This document shows, piece after piece, positions 1 through 6,869 of a stretch of 8,528 nt of DNA. Source of the stretch: an uncultured Anaerococcus sp. (lineage in GTDB: Bacteria > Bacillota > Clostridia > Tissierellales > Peptoniphilaceae); contig URRX01000056.1 of NCBI GenBank assembly GCA_900550345.1, forward strand, positions 1 through 8,528, in the 5' to 3' direction. The stretch's first letter is position 1, and each line of letters begins with the position of its first letter. The position numbers and the translations under genes are program-made. The notes beneath the pieces were generated by a model. That model ran no database searches and was not told the DNA's origin. It was given only the letters and a program-made list of their open reading frames with translations.

Positions 1-684
1 AGAAGAAAGTTAATTGATGATATAATAATTAGTGTTAACTTTAGTTATAAGGCTTTGAAAAAAGATTTTGACAAGATTCTTAGCCAAAGAAATAAATTAC
101 TTAAAAATCAAAGGTCAAAATATTTTAAAACTGAACTTATGGCCTTTGACCAGCAAATTATAAGGCTAAATTATAAAATTTATAGGTATAGGGAAAAATA
201 TATTTCCCTAATAAATACCTATGCTAATAAAAATCACCTAAATCTTACAAAAAATAAAGAAAATTTGTCTATAATATATAGGCCGGATATTGTGGCAAAA
301 GATATAGAAGAATATAGGGAAAAATTTTCAAAAAATTTATCTGATGACTTAAAATATTTTAGGACTACATCAGGCAGTCAAAGAGATGAGATAGACATAT
401 TTATAAATGGAAAAGATAGCAAAAAATTTGGATCACAGGGTCAACAAAGGTCTGCTATTTTAAATATAAAACTTGCCGATGTTAATTTAATTGAAAATAC
501 CAGCCAAGATAAGGCTATAATTTTATTTGACGATGTTTTTTCAGAACTTGATGAAAAAAGATCTAATTTTTTGTTGGAAAATTTAGGAAGATTTCAAACA
601 ATAATTACAGCTACAAATACAAAAAGTTTGGATAAGGTAGATAAATCTAAAATTAGAAAAATAAAAGATGGCCATATAAACTAA
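1..684 (+). CDS. recF: RecF, DNA replication/repair SMC-like ATPase (5' truncated by window edge)
   Basis: RecF is a cytoplasmic ABC/SMC-like ATPase that, with RecO and RecR, loads RecA at single-strand gaps. The frame is open from base 1, so the 227 visible residues are the C-terminal part of a protein usually about 360 aa long; the Walker A region lies off the window. The visible start has the RecF-typical RRKLID stretch followed by the RN.LLK segment (about 85-105). The ABC signature SQGQQR is at 433-450. Walker B with D-loop (ILFDD then SELDEKR) is at about 517-561. The C-terminus is complete and ends in TAA. The TTG at 55 is an internal codon, not a start. Only 14 nt separate it from gyrB, matching the conserved dnaN-recF-gyrB-gyrA cluster near the origin. 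Confidence 0.95.
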   Translation, partial: RRKLIDDIIISVNFSYKALKKDFDKILSQRNKLLKNQRSKYFKTELMAFDQQIIRLNYKIYRYREKYISLINTYANKNHLNLTKNKENLSIIYRPDIVAKDIEEYREKFSKNLSDDLKYFRTTSGSQRDEIDIFINGKDSKKFGSQGQQRSAILNIKLADVNLIENTSQDKAIILFDDVFSELDEKRSNFLLENLGRFQTIITATNTKSLDKVDKSKIRKIKDGHIN

Positions 685-698
685 TAGAAAGGAATTTT

Positions 699-2603
699 AT
701 GGAAAATACACAATATAATGCTTCGAACATTAGGGTCTTAAAAGGTCTTGAACCAGTTAGACTTAGACCGGGAATGTATATAGGATCAACAAGTGAAAGA
801 GGACTCCATCATTTAGTTTACGAAGTTGTTGATAACTCAGTAGATGAGGCTCTTGCAGGTCGTTGCGACTACATAAAAATAAGTATTGACGAAAATAATA
901 TAGTAACAGTAGAAGATGATGGATCAGGAATACCAATTGAAAAGCATCCACAAACAGGAAAATCAACTTTAGAAACTGTTCTTACAGTTTTGCACGCTGG
1001 AGGAAAATTTGATGATAAGGCCTACAAAGTATCAGGTGGTCTTCACGGTGTAGGAGTATCTGTTGTAAATGCTCTAAGTGAATATCTAATTGCAGAAGTA
1101 AAAAGAGAAGGTCATATTCATAGAATGACTTTTGAAAGAGGAAAACCTACAAGTGATTTGGAAATAATTGGAGATACAAAAGAAACTGGTACAAAAATTA
1201 TTTTTAAAGCAGATCCTGAAATTTTTGATGTAACTGTTTATAACAAAAAAACTCTAGAAGATAGATTTAGAGAAATGGCCTTTTTAAATAAGGGTGTAAG
1301 ATTAATATTTGAAGACAAAAGAGATGAATCTGAAGTTGAATTTAAATTTGATGGAGGAATTAAAGAATTTGTTGAATACTTAAATAGAAATAAAACTCCA
1401 ATTTTTAAGGAAGTTCCATATTTTGAAGGGCGCCAAGAATCTACAGAAATTGAAATATCTTTTCAATATACAGATGGATATAGCGAAAATATATTAACAT
1501 TTGCAAATAATATTTATACTGTAGAAGGAGGAACTCATTTATCAGGATTTAGATCAGCCTTAACAAGAAGTGTAAATGATTATGCTAGAAAATATAATCT
1601 TTTAAAAGAAAATGAGGATAACCTTCAAGGAGATGATGCCAGGGAAGGAATTACTGCAATTATTTCGGTAAAAATTTCAAATCCTCAATTTGAAGGACAA
1701 ACAAAGGGAAAACTTGGAAATAGCGAAGTAAGAGGAGCGGTAGATGCCTTTTTCTCAGAGCATATGGGAAATTTCTTAGAAGAAAATCCAAAAATCGCTA
1801 AATCAATAATTCAAAAAGCCCTAGCATCAAGAAGAGCAAGAGAAGCTGCAAGAAAGGCAAGAGATTTAACAAGAAAAAGATCAATTCTTGACTCAACAAC
1901 TCTTCCTGGAAAACTTGCTGATTGCCAATCTCAAGATATAGGAGAAAATGAAATCTTCATAGTCGAGGGTAATTCAGCTGGTGGATCTGCAAAAGGTGGA
2001 CGTGATAATAGAATTCAAGCTATTCTTCCTCTAAGAGGAAAAATAATGAATGTAGAAAAGGCAAATCTTGATAGGATTTTAAATTATGAAGAAATAAAAT
2101 CAATGATTACAGCTTTTGGTACAGGAATTGGCCAAGAATTTGATATAAATAAACTTCGTTATGGAAAAATAATAATCATGACCGATGCCGATGTAGACGG
2201 AGCTCATATTAGAACCTTGCTTTTAACATTTTTCTATAGATACATGAAACCACTTGTAGATAATGGTCATATTTATATAGCCCAACCACCACTTTACAAA
2301 GTTTCAAGTGGAAAAAAAGAAAGATATTGTTACACAGATAAAGAATTAGACGAAATTGTAAAAGAATGGAAAGCAGATAAATACAAAATTTCTAGATACA
2401 AGGGTCTTGGAGAAATGAACGCAGAACAATTGTGGGAGACAACCATGGATCCAGAAAATAGGGTCTTACTTCAAGTTTATGAAAAAGAAGATTCCCAAAT
2501 GTCAACTGACGCAACATTTTCAATGCTAATGGGTGAAAAGGTAGAACCTAGAAGAGAATTTATTGAAGAAAACGCCCAATATGTTGAAAATTTAGATGTC
2601 TAG
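699..2603 (+). CDS. gyrB: DNA gyrase subunit B (ATPase and TOPRIM subunit)
   Basis: GyrB supplies the ATPase and TOPRIM parts of DNA gyrase (A2B2), which introduces negative supercoils. The 634-aa length fits Gram-positive GyrB, which lacks the E. coli insertion. The N-terminal GHKL ATPase shows E42, D45 and N46 in EVVDNSVDEALAG, DDGSGIP at 73-79 and the glycine motif GGLHGVG at 113-119. The transducer QTK switch lysine is K336. The TOPRIM domain has catalytic E423 and the acidic triad D496, D498 and D500 in TDADVDG. The conserved C-terminus YKGLGEMN...NLDV is intact. Start ATG 699 has a GAAAGGA Shine-Dalgarno at 687-693, five bases upstream. Oddity: residue 425 is Asn where the family normally has Asp (EGDSAGG), equivalent to E. 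coli D426. R446 replaces E. coli K447, which is usual in Gram-positives. A ParE role is unlikely given the recF and gyrA neighbours. Confidence 0.97.
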   Translation: MENTQYNASNIRVLKGLEPVRLRPGMYIGSTSERGLHHLVYEVVDNSVDEALAGRCDYIKISIDENNIVTVEDDGSGIPIEKHPQTGKSTLETVLTVLHAGGKFDDKAYKVSGGLHGVGVSVVNALSEYLIAEVKREGHIHRMTFERGKPTSDLEIIGDTKETGTKIIFKADPEIFDVTVYNKKTLEDRFREMAFLNKGVRLIFEDKRDESEVEFKFDGGIKEFVEYLNRNKTPIFKEVPYFEGRQESTEIEISFQYTDGYSENILTFANNIYTVEGGTHLSGFRSALTRSVNDYARKYNLLKENEDNLQGDDAREGITAIISVKISNPQFEGQTKGKLGNSEVRGAVDAFFSEHMGNFLEENPKIAKSIIQKALASRRAREAARKARDLTRKRSILDSTTLPGKLADCQSQDIGENEIFIVEGNSAGGSAKGGRDNRIQAILPLRGKIMNVEKANLDRILNYEEIKSMITAFGTGIGQEFDINKLRYGKIIIMTDADVDGAHIRTLLLTFFYRYMKPLVDNGHIYIAQPPLYKVSSGKKERYCYTDKELDEIVKEWKADKYKISRYKGLGEMNAEQLWETTMDPENRVLLQVYEKEDSQMSTDATFSMLMGEKVEPRREFIEENAQYVENLDV

Positions 2604-2611
2604 GAGGATAA

Positions 2612-5053
2612 ATGACAGAAGAAAATTATCAAAACATCATAGAGGTAGAACTTGAAAATCAAATGAAAACTGCTTACTTGGAATATTCCATGTCAGTTAT
2701 TGTTTCAAGAGCTCTACCAGATGTACGTGATGGACTAAAACCAGTTCATAGAAGAATTTTATACGGAATGGAAGGACTTGGACTTGATCCAAATAAACCA
2801 ACCAGAAAATCAGCCAGAGTTGTTGGTGAGGTTATGGGTAAATTCCACCCTCATGGAGACTCTGCAATCTACGATGCCCTTGTAAGACTTGCCCAAGATT
2901 TTTCAACAAGATATCCTTTGGCAAACGGTCAAGGTAACTTTGGTTCAATAGATGGAGATGACGCAGCAGCTATGCGTTATACAGAAGTTAAAATGAGTAA
3001 AATTGCCAAAGAAATGCTTAGAGATATCAACAAAGATACAGTTGACTTTATGCCAAACTTTGATGAAGAAGAAAAAGAACCAACAGTTCTTCCATCAAGA
3101 TTTCCAAATCTTTTGGTAAATGGATCAAATGGTATAGCAGTAGGAATGGCAACAAATATGGCTCCTCATAATTTAGGAGATTCAATTGATGCTTGTATTG
3201 CCTATATGAATAATCCAGAAATTTCTATAAAAGAATTGGCAGATATTATAAAAGGACCAGATTTTCCAACAGGAGCCCAAATTCTAGGAAAAGCTGGAAT
3301 CAAAAAAGCCTACAAAACTGGACGTGGAAAATTAAAACTTCGTGCAGTTGCAAGAATTGAACCTTTCAAAAAAAATAGGGAAAGAATAATAGTTACAGAA
3401 ATTCCTTACCAAGTAAATAAGGCAAACTTGATCAAAAAAATTGCTGAATATGTAAAAGATAAAAAACTTGAAGGAATTTCAGATATTAGAGATGAATCCG
3501 ATAGAAAGGGAATGAGAATTGTAATTGAGGTAAAAAGGGATGCAAATGCAAATATAGTCCTAAATAATCTCTACAAACAAACTCAACTTGAAACAACCTT
3601 TGGAATTATAAATCTTGCCTTAGTTGATGGTGTTCCAAAAGTTCTTGATTTAAAAGAATTAATAAAATATTATGTAAAACACCAAAAAGATGTAGTAAGA
3701 AGAAGAACAAAATTCGACCTTGATAAGGCTCAAAAGAGAAAACACATAGTTGAAGGTTTAATTATTGCTATTGATAATATCGATGAAATTATAAAAATAA
3801 TTAGATCATCCTATGATAATGACCAAATTAAAAAAATATTTAATGAAAGATTTGGCCTAACAGATCCTCAATCTCAAGCTATTCTTGACATGCAATTAAA
3901 AAGACTATCAGGTCTTGAAATTGAAAAATTGCAAGCTGAAGATAAGGAACTAGCTGAAAAAATTGAATATTTCACATCAATATTAAATGATGAAGAAAAA
4001 TTAATTGGCGTTATCGAAGAAGAAATTTTAGAAATAAAAGAAAAATATGCTGATGACAGAAGAACAAAAATTGTTCCGGATGAGGGAGAATTTGATATAG
4101 AAGAATTAATCGAAAAAGAAGATGTATTAATTTCTTTAACTCATGATGGTTATATAAAAAGACTTCCAATAAATACTTATAAGGTACAAAATAGAGGTGG
4201 CAAGGGAATTTCTGCTGGAAATACAAAAGAAAATGACTTTATTCAAAAAATTCTTACAACAAATACTCACGAATCTTTACTTTGTTTTACAAACTTTGGA
4301 AGAGTTTATTCATTAAAATGTTATGAAATTCCAGAAGCAAGCAGACAATCAAGAGGACAAGCTATAATTAATTTAATTTCCCTTGCAAGTGATGAAAAAA
4401 TTACTGATATTATGGAATTATCAGAATTAAATGAAAAAAGCCAATTGGTATTTCAAACAGCAAATGGAAAAATCAAAAAAACTGATGCAGAATTATTTAC
4501 AAATATCCAAAGAAATGGAATTATAGCAATTTCACTTGAAGATGGGGACAGACTTGTATCAATTAGGCAAATAGATAAGCCTTGTGATATAATTGTAACA
4601 ACCAAAAAGGGAATGGCAATTAAATTTGCTTCATCAGACATTAGGTCTATGGGAAGAAATGCCAGAGGAGTAAGGGCTATTAGACTTGGTGAAGATGATA
4701 AGGTTGTGTCAATGAATATTGTTGAGGATGAAGTTTATTTGGTAGTTGTAACTGCAAATGGTTTTGGTAAAAAAACATCCTTCAATAATTTCAACAATCA
4801 AAATAGGGGAGGAAAAGGAGTAAGATGCCACAAAATTACAGAAAAAACAAAAGATGTGGTAGCTACTCTTCCTGCTAATTTAGATGATGATATAATGATG
4901 GTTTCCTTAAAAGGTGATATGATAAGAATATCTACAAGAGATATTTCAACTACAGGTAGAAATACCCTAGGTGTTAAATTAAAAAATCTTGAAAATACTG
5001 AAGATTTTATCGTTTCTGTAACCAAATATTATGAAGAAACTAGTGAGGAATAA
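2612..5053 (+). CDS. gyrA: DNA gyrase subunit A (DNA cleavage and wrapping subunit)
   Basis: GyrA cuts and reseals DNA and wraps it for negative supercoiling; it pairs with the GyrB encoded just upstream. The 813 residues are full length. The winged-helix and tower N-terminal domain runs to about residue 490, with catalytic Tyr123 in AAAMRYTE. The quinolone-binding region reads HPHGDSAIYD, with S84 and D88 (E. coli S83 and D87) in the susceptible state. The C-terminal beta-pinwheel starts near residue 505 and contains the GyrA box QNRGGKG at 526-532, which distinguishes gyrase from ParC. An identical QNRGGKG recurs at 730-736 in a later blade. The acidic tail is short. A strong AGGAGG at 2602-2607 overlaps the gyrB stop codon and precedes ATG 2612 by four bases, implying translational coupling. 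The stop lies 1 nt before the next gene. Confidence 0.97.
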   Translation: MTEENYQNIIEVELENQMKTAYLEYSMSVIVSRALPDVRDGLKPVHRRILYGMEGLGLDPNKPTRKSARVVGEVMGKFHPHGDSAIYDALVRLAQDFSTRYPLANGQGNFGSIDGDDAAAMRYTEVKMSKIAKEMLRDINKDTVDFMPNFDEEEKEPTVLPSRFPNLLVNGSNGIAVGMATNMAPHNLGDSIDACIAYMNNPEISIKELADIIKGPDFPTGAQILGKAGIKKAYKTGRGKLKLRAVARIEPFKKNRERIIVTEIPYQVNKANLIKKIAEYVKDKKLEGISDIRDESDRKGMRIVIEVKRDANANIVLNNLYKQTQLETTFGIINLALVDGVPKVLDLKELIKYYVKHQKDVVRRRTKFDLDKAQKRKHIVEGLIIAIDNIDEIIKIIRSSYDNDQIKKIFNERFGLTDPQSQAILDMQLKRLSGLEIEKLQAEDKELAEKIEYFTSILNDEEKLIGVIEEEILEIKEKYADDRRTKIVPDEGEFDIEELIEKEDVLISLTHDGYIKRLPINTYKVQNRGGKGISAGNTKENDFIQKILTTNTHESLLCFTNFGRVYSLKCYEIPEASRQSRGQAIINLISLASDEKITDIMELSELNEKSQLVFQTANGKIKKTDAELFTNIQRNGIIAISLEDGDRLVSIRQIDKPCDIIVTTKKGMAIKFASSDIRSMGRNARGVRAIRLGEDDKVVSMNIVEDEVYLVVVTANGFGKKTSFNNFNNQNRGGKGVRCHKITEKTKDVVATLPANLDDDIMMVSLKGDMIRISTRDISTTGRNTLGVKLKNLENTEDFIVSVTKYYEETSEE
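5045..5049 (+). promoter_or_regulatory. Shine-Dalgarno that sets the STAS gene start
   Basis: GAGGA lies inside the last codons of gyrA, five bases before ATG 5055. The earlier in-frame ATG at 5031 would overlap gyrA by 23 nt, has no comparable purine-rich site at the right distance, and would add eight residues (MKKLVRNK) that RsbV-like proteins lack. I therefore place the start at 5055. Confidence 0.7.
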
Positions 5054-5054
5054 G

Positions 5055-5363
5055 ATGTTTAAGGCAAATATAGAAGAAAAAAATGATCACTTATTAGTAA
5101 AACTTATCGGTGATTTAGACGTTTATTCAAAAGAGAATTTTTCAAAATTTTGCGATGAGTCACTAAAAGATAAAAATGAAAATTTGATAATAGATCTTGA
5201 AAAACTTGATTATATAGATTCTACAGGCCTTGGTATGTTTATAAATATATACAAAGATCAAAAAGAAAAAGAAAAAAGTGTAAAAATAATAAATGCCAAA
5301 GAAAATATCAAAAAATTATTTAAAATAACAGATATAAGTGATTTATTTGAGATGGAGGAATAA
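5055..5363 (+). CDS. rsbV: RsbV-like STAS-domain anti-anti-sigma factor
   Basis: This is a small cytoplasmic STAS protein of 102 aa. In partner switching the unphosphorylated form binds the anti-sigma factor and frees the sigma factor; phosphorylation of one serine blocks this. Visible features are GDLDVYS at 19-25, very like RsbV GEIDVYS, and YIDSTGLG at 53-60. The latter places the phosphorylatable serine at S56, the same number as in B. subtilis RsbV. The C-terminal half keeps the usual F.IT.L helix. The T after the serine and the GDLDVYS stretch favour RsbV over SpoIIAA. The gene starts 1 nt after gyrA, and its TAA shares one base with the next ATG. The order STAS, anti-sigma, sigma matches rsbV-rsbW-sigB and also spoIIAA-AB-AC. 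No upstream phosphatase (RsbU/RsbP/SpoIIE type) is in the window. Confidence 0.88.
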   Translation: MFKANIEEKNDHLLVKLIGDLDVYSKENFSKFCDESLKDKNENLIIDLEKLDYIDSTGLGMFINIYKDQKEKEKSVKIINAKENIKKLFKITDISDLFEMEE

Positions 5364-5695
5364 TGGATACAATTAGTTTAACAATTCCACCAAATTCAGT
5401 TTATCTAAAATCAATGAGGCTTTTGGCAGCTAGTCTTGCAAGTGATATAGGTTTTGATATAGAAGAAGTTGAAGATATTAGGGTTGTCGTTTCAGAAGCA
5501 ATAAACTATAAAATGAGCGATGAAGATATAAAAATAAATTTCTATATCAAAGAAAATCTAATGAAAGTAGAAGTAATAGGAAAAGATAGGGAAATTGAAG
5601 AGGAAAATCTAAAAATTAAACAAATTATCCTTGAGCAATTAGCAGACAAGGTAGAAGTTGTTGAAGATAAGATTATACTTACAAAAGAGAAATAA
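5363..5695 (+). CDS. Degenerate RsbW-like anti-sigma factor lacking kinase motifs
   Basis: A 110-aa protein placed exactly where RsbW or SpoIIAB would be (usually about 140-160 aa). The N-terminal half aligns by eye with RsbW: a ...SLTIPPNSVYLKSMRLLAASLA... type start, then EVEDIRVVVSEA at 35-46, matching RsbW EIEDLKIAVSEA. Key GHKL kinase features are missing. After E45 the N-box asparagine four residues on is Tyr49. The G1 box keeps D75 but its glycine is E77. The region matching GGLGLYL reads LKIKQII, so those glycines are gone. The ATP-lid segment is about 20 residues shorter. The end (LEQLADKVEVV, 90-100) still matches RsbW METLMDEVRV. It probably still binds the sigma or STAS partner but is unlikely to bind ATP or phosphorylate S56; this is inference. 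A GGAGG at 5354-5358 precedes ATG 5363. No frameshift is evident. Confidence 0.75.
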   Translation: MDTISLTIPPNSVYLKSMRLLAASLASDIGFDIEEVEDIRVVVSEAINYKMSDEDIKINFYIKENLMKVEVIGKDREIEEENLKIKQIILEQLADKVEVVEDKIILTKEK

Positions 5696-5697
5696 TT

Positions 5698-6468
5698 ATG
5701 GCAAAAACAAAAGCTTCTCTTGAAAGAAAAAAAGAGATCAAAGAAAAATTTGAACAATTTTATAAAACAAGGGATAAGGACTTAAGAAATGAGCTAATAG
5801 AAGATCATATGTATATAGTCGATATTCTTTCCAATAAATACATTGGAAAAGGAATAGAAAAAGATGACCTTTATCAAGTGGCATCTCTTGGCCTAATCTA
5901 TGCCATTGATAGGTATGATCCGTCAAAAGGATACGAATTTTCATCCTTTGCAACCCCAACAATAATGGGAGAGCTCAAAAGATATTTTAGAGATAAAGGC
6001 TGGGTAATAAGAGTTCCTAGAAGAATTCAAAATTTGTATAAAAAAATAAATGTAGCAAAAAAAATTCTCCCCCAAGAACTCCAAAGAACCCCAACAATAA
6101 AAGACATTGCAGCCTATCTTGGAGAAGATGAAGAAACAATTCTAGAAACAATGGAAGCAAGTAAGGTCTATACTCCTCAAAGTTTGGATATGAAATACCA
6201 AGTCCAAAAAGGGGAAAATTCTGTGGATTTATCCGATATGATTGGAGAAGATGACAAAAATTTTGATTCCATAGAATTAAAAGATTTGATAGAAAAATCT
6301 ACAGAAAGACTAAATGATTTGGAAAAACAAATTTTAGAATTAAGATACTATGAAGGAAGAACCCAAATAGATATAGCAAACAAACTCTCAATCTCACAAA
6401 TGACAGTATCTAGAATTGAGAAAAAAATTCTTCAAAAATTTACAATAGAAATGAAAAAAATGCTCTAA
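5698..6468 (+). CDS. sigB: SigB/SigF/SigG-family RNA polymerase sigma factor
   Basis: An alternative sigma-70-family factor of 256 aa (B. subtilis SigB is about 262). Region 2 (about 30-100) contains DDLYQVASLGLIYAIDRYDPSKG, the core-binding and -10 recognition part, followed by FATPTIMGELKRYFRDKGW. Region 3 begins with VIRVPRRIQ (103-111), which resembles SigB VHVPRRIK more than SigF. Region 4 (about 200-250) has a helix-turn-helix, TQIDIANKLSISQMTVSRIEKK, for -35 binding. ATG 5698 lies 2 nt after the anti-sigma stop with only a weak purine-rich AGAGA upstream, so translation may depend on coupling. This is the regulated product of the module and probably drives a stress or envelope regulon; the targets cannot be read here. 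I found no convincing SigB-type promoter in front of the module. The stop codon lies inside the hairpin at 6462-6496. Confidence 0.9.
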   Translation: MAKTKASLERKKEIKEKFEQFYKTRDKDLRNELIEDHMYIVDILSNKYIGKGIEKDDLYQVASLGLIYAIDRYDPSKGYEFSSFATPTIMGELKRYFRDKGWVIRVPRRIQNLYKKINVAKKILPQELQRTPTIKDIAAYLGEDEETILETMEASKVYTPQSLDMKYQVQKGENSVDLSDMIGEDDKNFDSIELKDLIEKSTERLNDLEKQILELRYYEGRTQIDIANKLSISQMTVSRIEKKILQKFTIEMKKML

Positions 6469-6496
6469 ATCACCTAATAAATAGGTGATTTAGAGC
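6462..6496. terminator. Perfect hairpin over the sigma stop codon, T-run only on the minus strand
   Basis: Arms GCTCTAAATCACCT (6462-6475) and AGGTGATTTAGAGC (6483-6496) are exact reverse complements; one more A-T pair leaves a 5-nt loop. The sigma TAA lies in the left arm. On the plus strand no T-run follows. Read on the minus strand, the hairpin is followed by A and seven Ts (the A-run in AATGAAAAAAATGC), so it could stop antisense transcription. I read it as half of a duplicated operon terminator that lost its plus-strand T-run through the downstream insertion. Confidence 0.6.
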
Positions 6497-6553
6497 GTAG
6501 ACAAAGTATGAATTTAGATAATATTTTATTTTGAAATAAAAATTAAGCTAAGT

Positions 6554-6720
6554 ACCATCTCGACTAGATAAATGTGCATTGATTTTGCACATTTATCCCT
6601 AAAATTAAGTGCGAAAGCACGTAGACATTTGCAAAGCAAATATATTTTAGTGTGAGTGAAACGAACGCACGGAGAGATCTCATGAGATTTCTCGGCTAAC
6701 TACGTTCGCTCGAAATGGGT
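6554..6720. repeat. Inverted composite of the CCCATYTCGA palindromic element
   Basis: The left end ACCATCTCGA and the right end TCGAAATGGGT are near reverse complements. The centre is a long palindrome at 6672-6693 (GAGAGATCTCA then TGAGATTTCTC, one G-T wobble, essentially no loop). CGAACG at 6662-6667 can pair with CGTTCG at 6703-6708. This looks like two copies of the same intergenic element in inverted orientation, the left one carrying the 84-bp structured insert at 6566-6649. Confidence 0.5.
6566..6649 (+). repeat. 84-bp structured repeat, copy A
   Basis: Stem 1 is GATAAATGTGCA (6567-6578) with TGCACATTTATC (6586-6597) and a TTGATTT loop. It is followed by CTAAAA (6599-6604), which can pair with TTTTAG (6645-6650) to enclose two small hairpins: GTGC-GAAA-GCAC (6609-6620, a GNRA-type tetraloop) and ATTTGC-AAA-GCAAAT (6627-6641). 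The fold would be a hairpin next to a three-way junction. The second copy at 7284-7367 has the same length and fold with changed stem bases. It could act as RNA or as single-stranded DNA; no function is known to me. Confidence 0.6.
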
Positions 6721-6745
6721 GAAAATATAGTTTGTCAACAGTCAG

Positions 6746-6773
6746 AATCACCTGATAAATAGGTGATTTTTTT
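6746..6773 (+). terminator. Rho-independent terminator of the gyrase-sigma operon
   Basis: Stem AATCACCT (6746-6753) and AGGTGATT (6761-6768) with loop GATAAAT is followed by a run of Ts to 6773. It duplicates the core of the hairpin at 6462-6496 and keeps the T-run that copy lacks. It lies about 280 nt beyond the sigma stop, so the operon mRNA would carry the intervening repeats as a long 3' UTR. Confidence 0.75.
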
Positions 6774-6839
6774 GTGGGAAAAAATATTAAAATTATTATT
6801 AATTCAAGGAAGAAAATAAATTTCATGCTAAATCTAATA

Positions 6840-6869
6840 AAGAGATTTCTCGACAAGCTCGAAATGGGT
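6840..6869 (-). repeat. Single copy of the palindromic intergenic element, inverted
   Basis: AGAGATTTCTCGA then CAAGC then TCGAAATGGGT is the reverse-strand form of the CCCATCTCGAGC-GTAGTCGAGAGATCTC element found at about 7090-7117 and 7272-7386. The core TCGA...TCGA arms pair around a 5-nt loop. It stands alone, opposite in orientation to the tandem array downstream. Confidence 0.55.

Larger units (their letters stand above)
6491..6745. mobile_element. Candidate 255-bp MITE-like insertion between duplicated terminator hairpins
   Basis: The segment has no ORF of note. It is flanked by two 23-nt direct repeats (6468-6490 and 6746-6768) that differ at one base and are themselves terminator hairpins. 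Its ends form an imperfect inverted repeat: GTAGACAAAGTAT near the left end (6497-6509) against ATAGTTTGTCAAC near the right end (6727-6739). Inside are the structured 84-bp repeat and an inverted pair of the CCCATYTCGA palindromic element. Lack of coding capacity, terminal inverted repeats and flanking direct repeats are what a non-autonomous transposable element would show. The 23-nt length of the duplication is unusual, so duplication by recombination is also possible. Confidence 0.4.

Noticed and set aside
55..57. TTG as a start for the first gene
   Set aside because: The frame is open back to base 1 and encodes RecF-like residues upstream, so the gene is simply cut by the window edge.
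2850..2880. Quinolone-resistance mutation in GyrA
   Set aside because: Residues matching E. coli S83 and D87 are S84 and D88, the susceptible forms.
5031..5054. Upstream ATG giving the STAS protein eight extra residues
   Set aside because: It overlaps gyrA by 23 nt, lacks a well-placed Shine-Dalgarno, and the extra residues do not match RsbV-type N-termini. ATG 5055 has GAGGA five bases upstream.
5363..5695. Frameshift explaining the short anti-sigma factor
   Set aside because: Both ends align with RsbW in one frame, the reading frame is continuous, and gene spacing on both sides is tight. The missing parts are internal deletions and substitutions.
763..5962. Minus-strand open frames of 60-75 codons opposite gyrB, gyrA, the anti-sigma and the sigma gene
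   Set aside because: They lie fully opposite well-supported genes, have low-complexity translations and no family resemblance. They are shadows of the real coding frames.
6523..6543. AT-only hairpin TTTTATTT-TG-AAATAAAA as a terminator
   Set aside because: The stem has no G-C pairs and no T-run follows; such a hairpin is expected by chance in this base composition.
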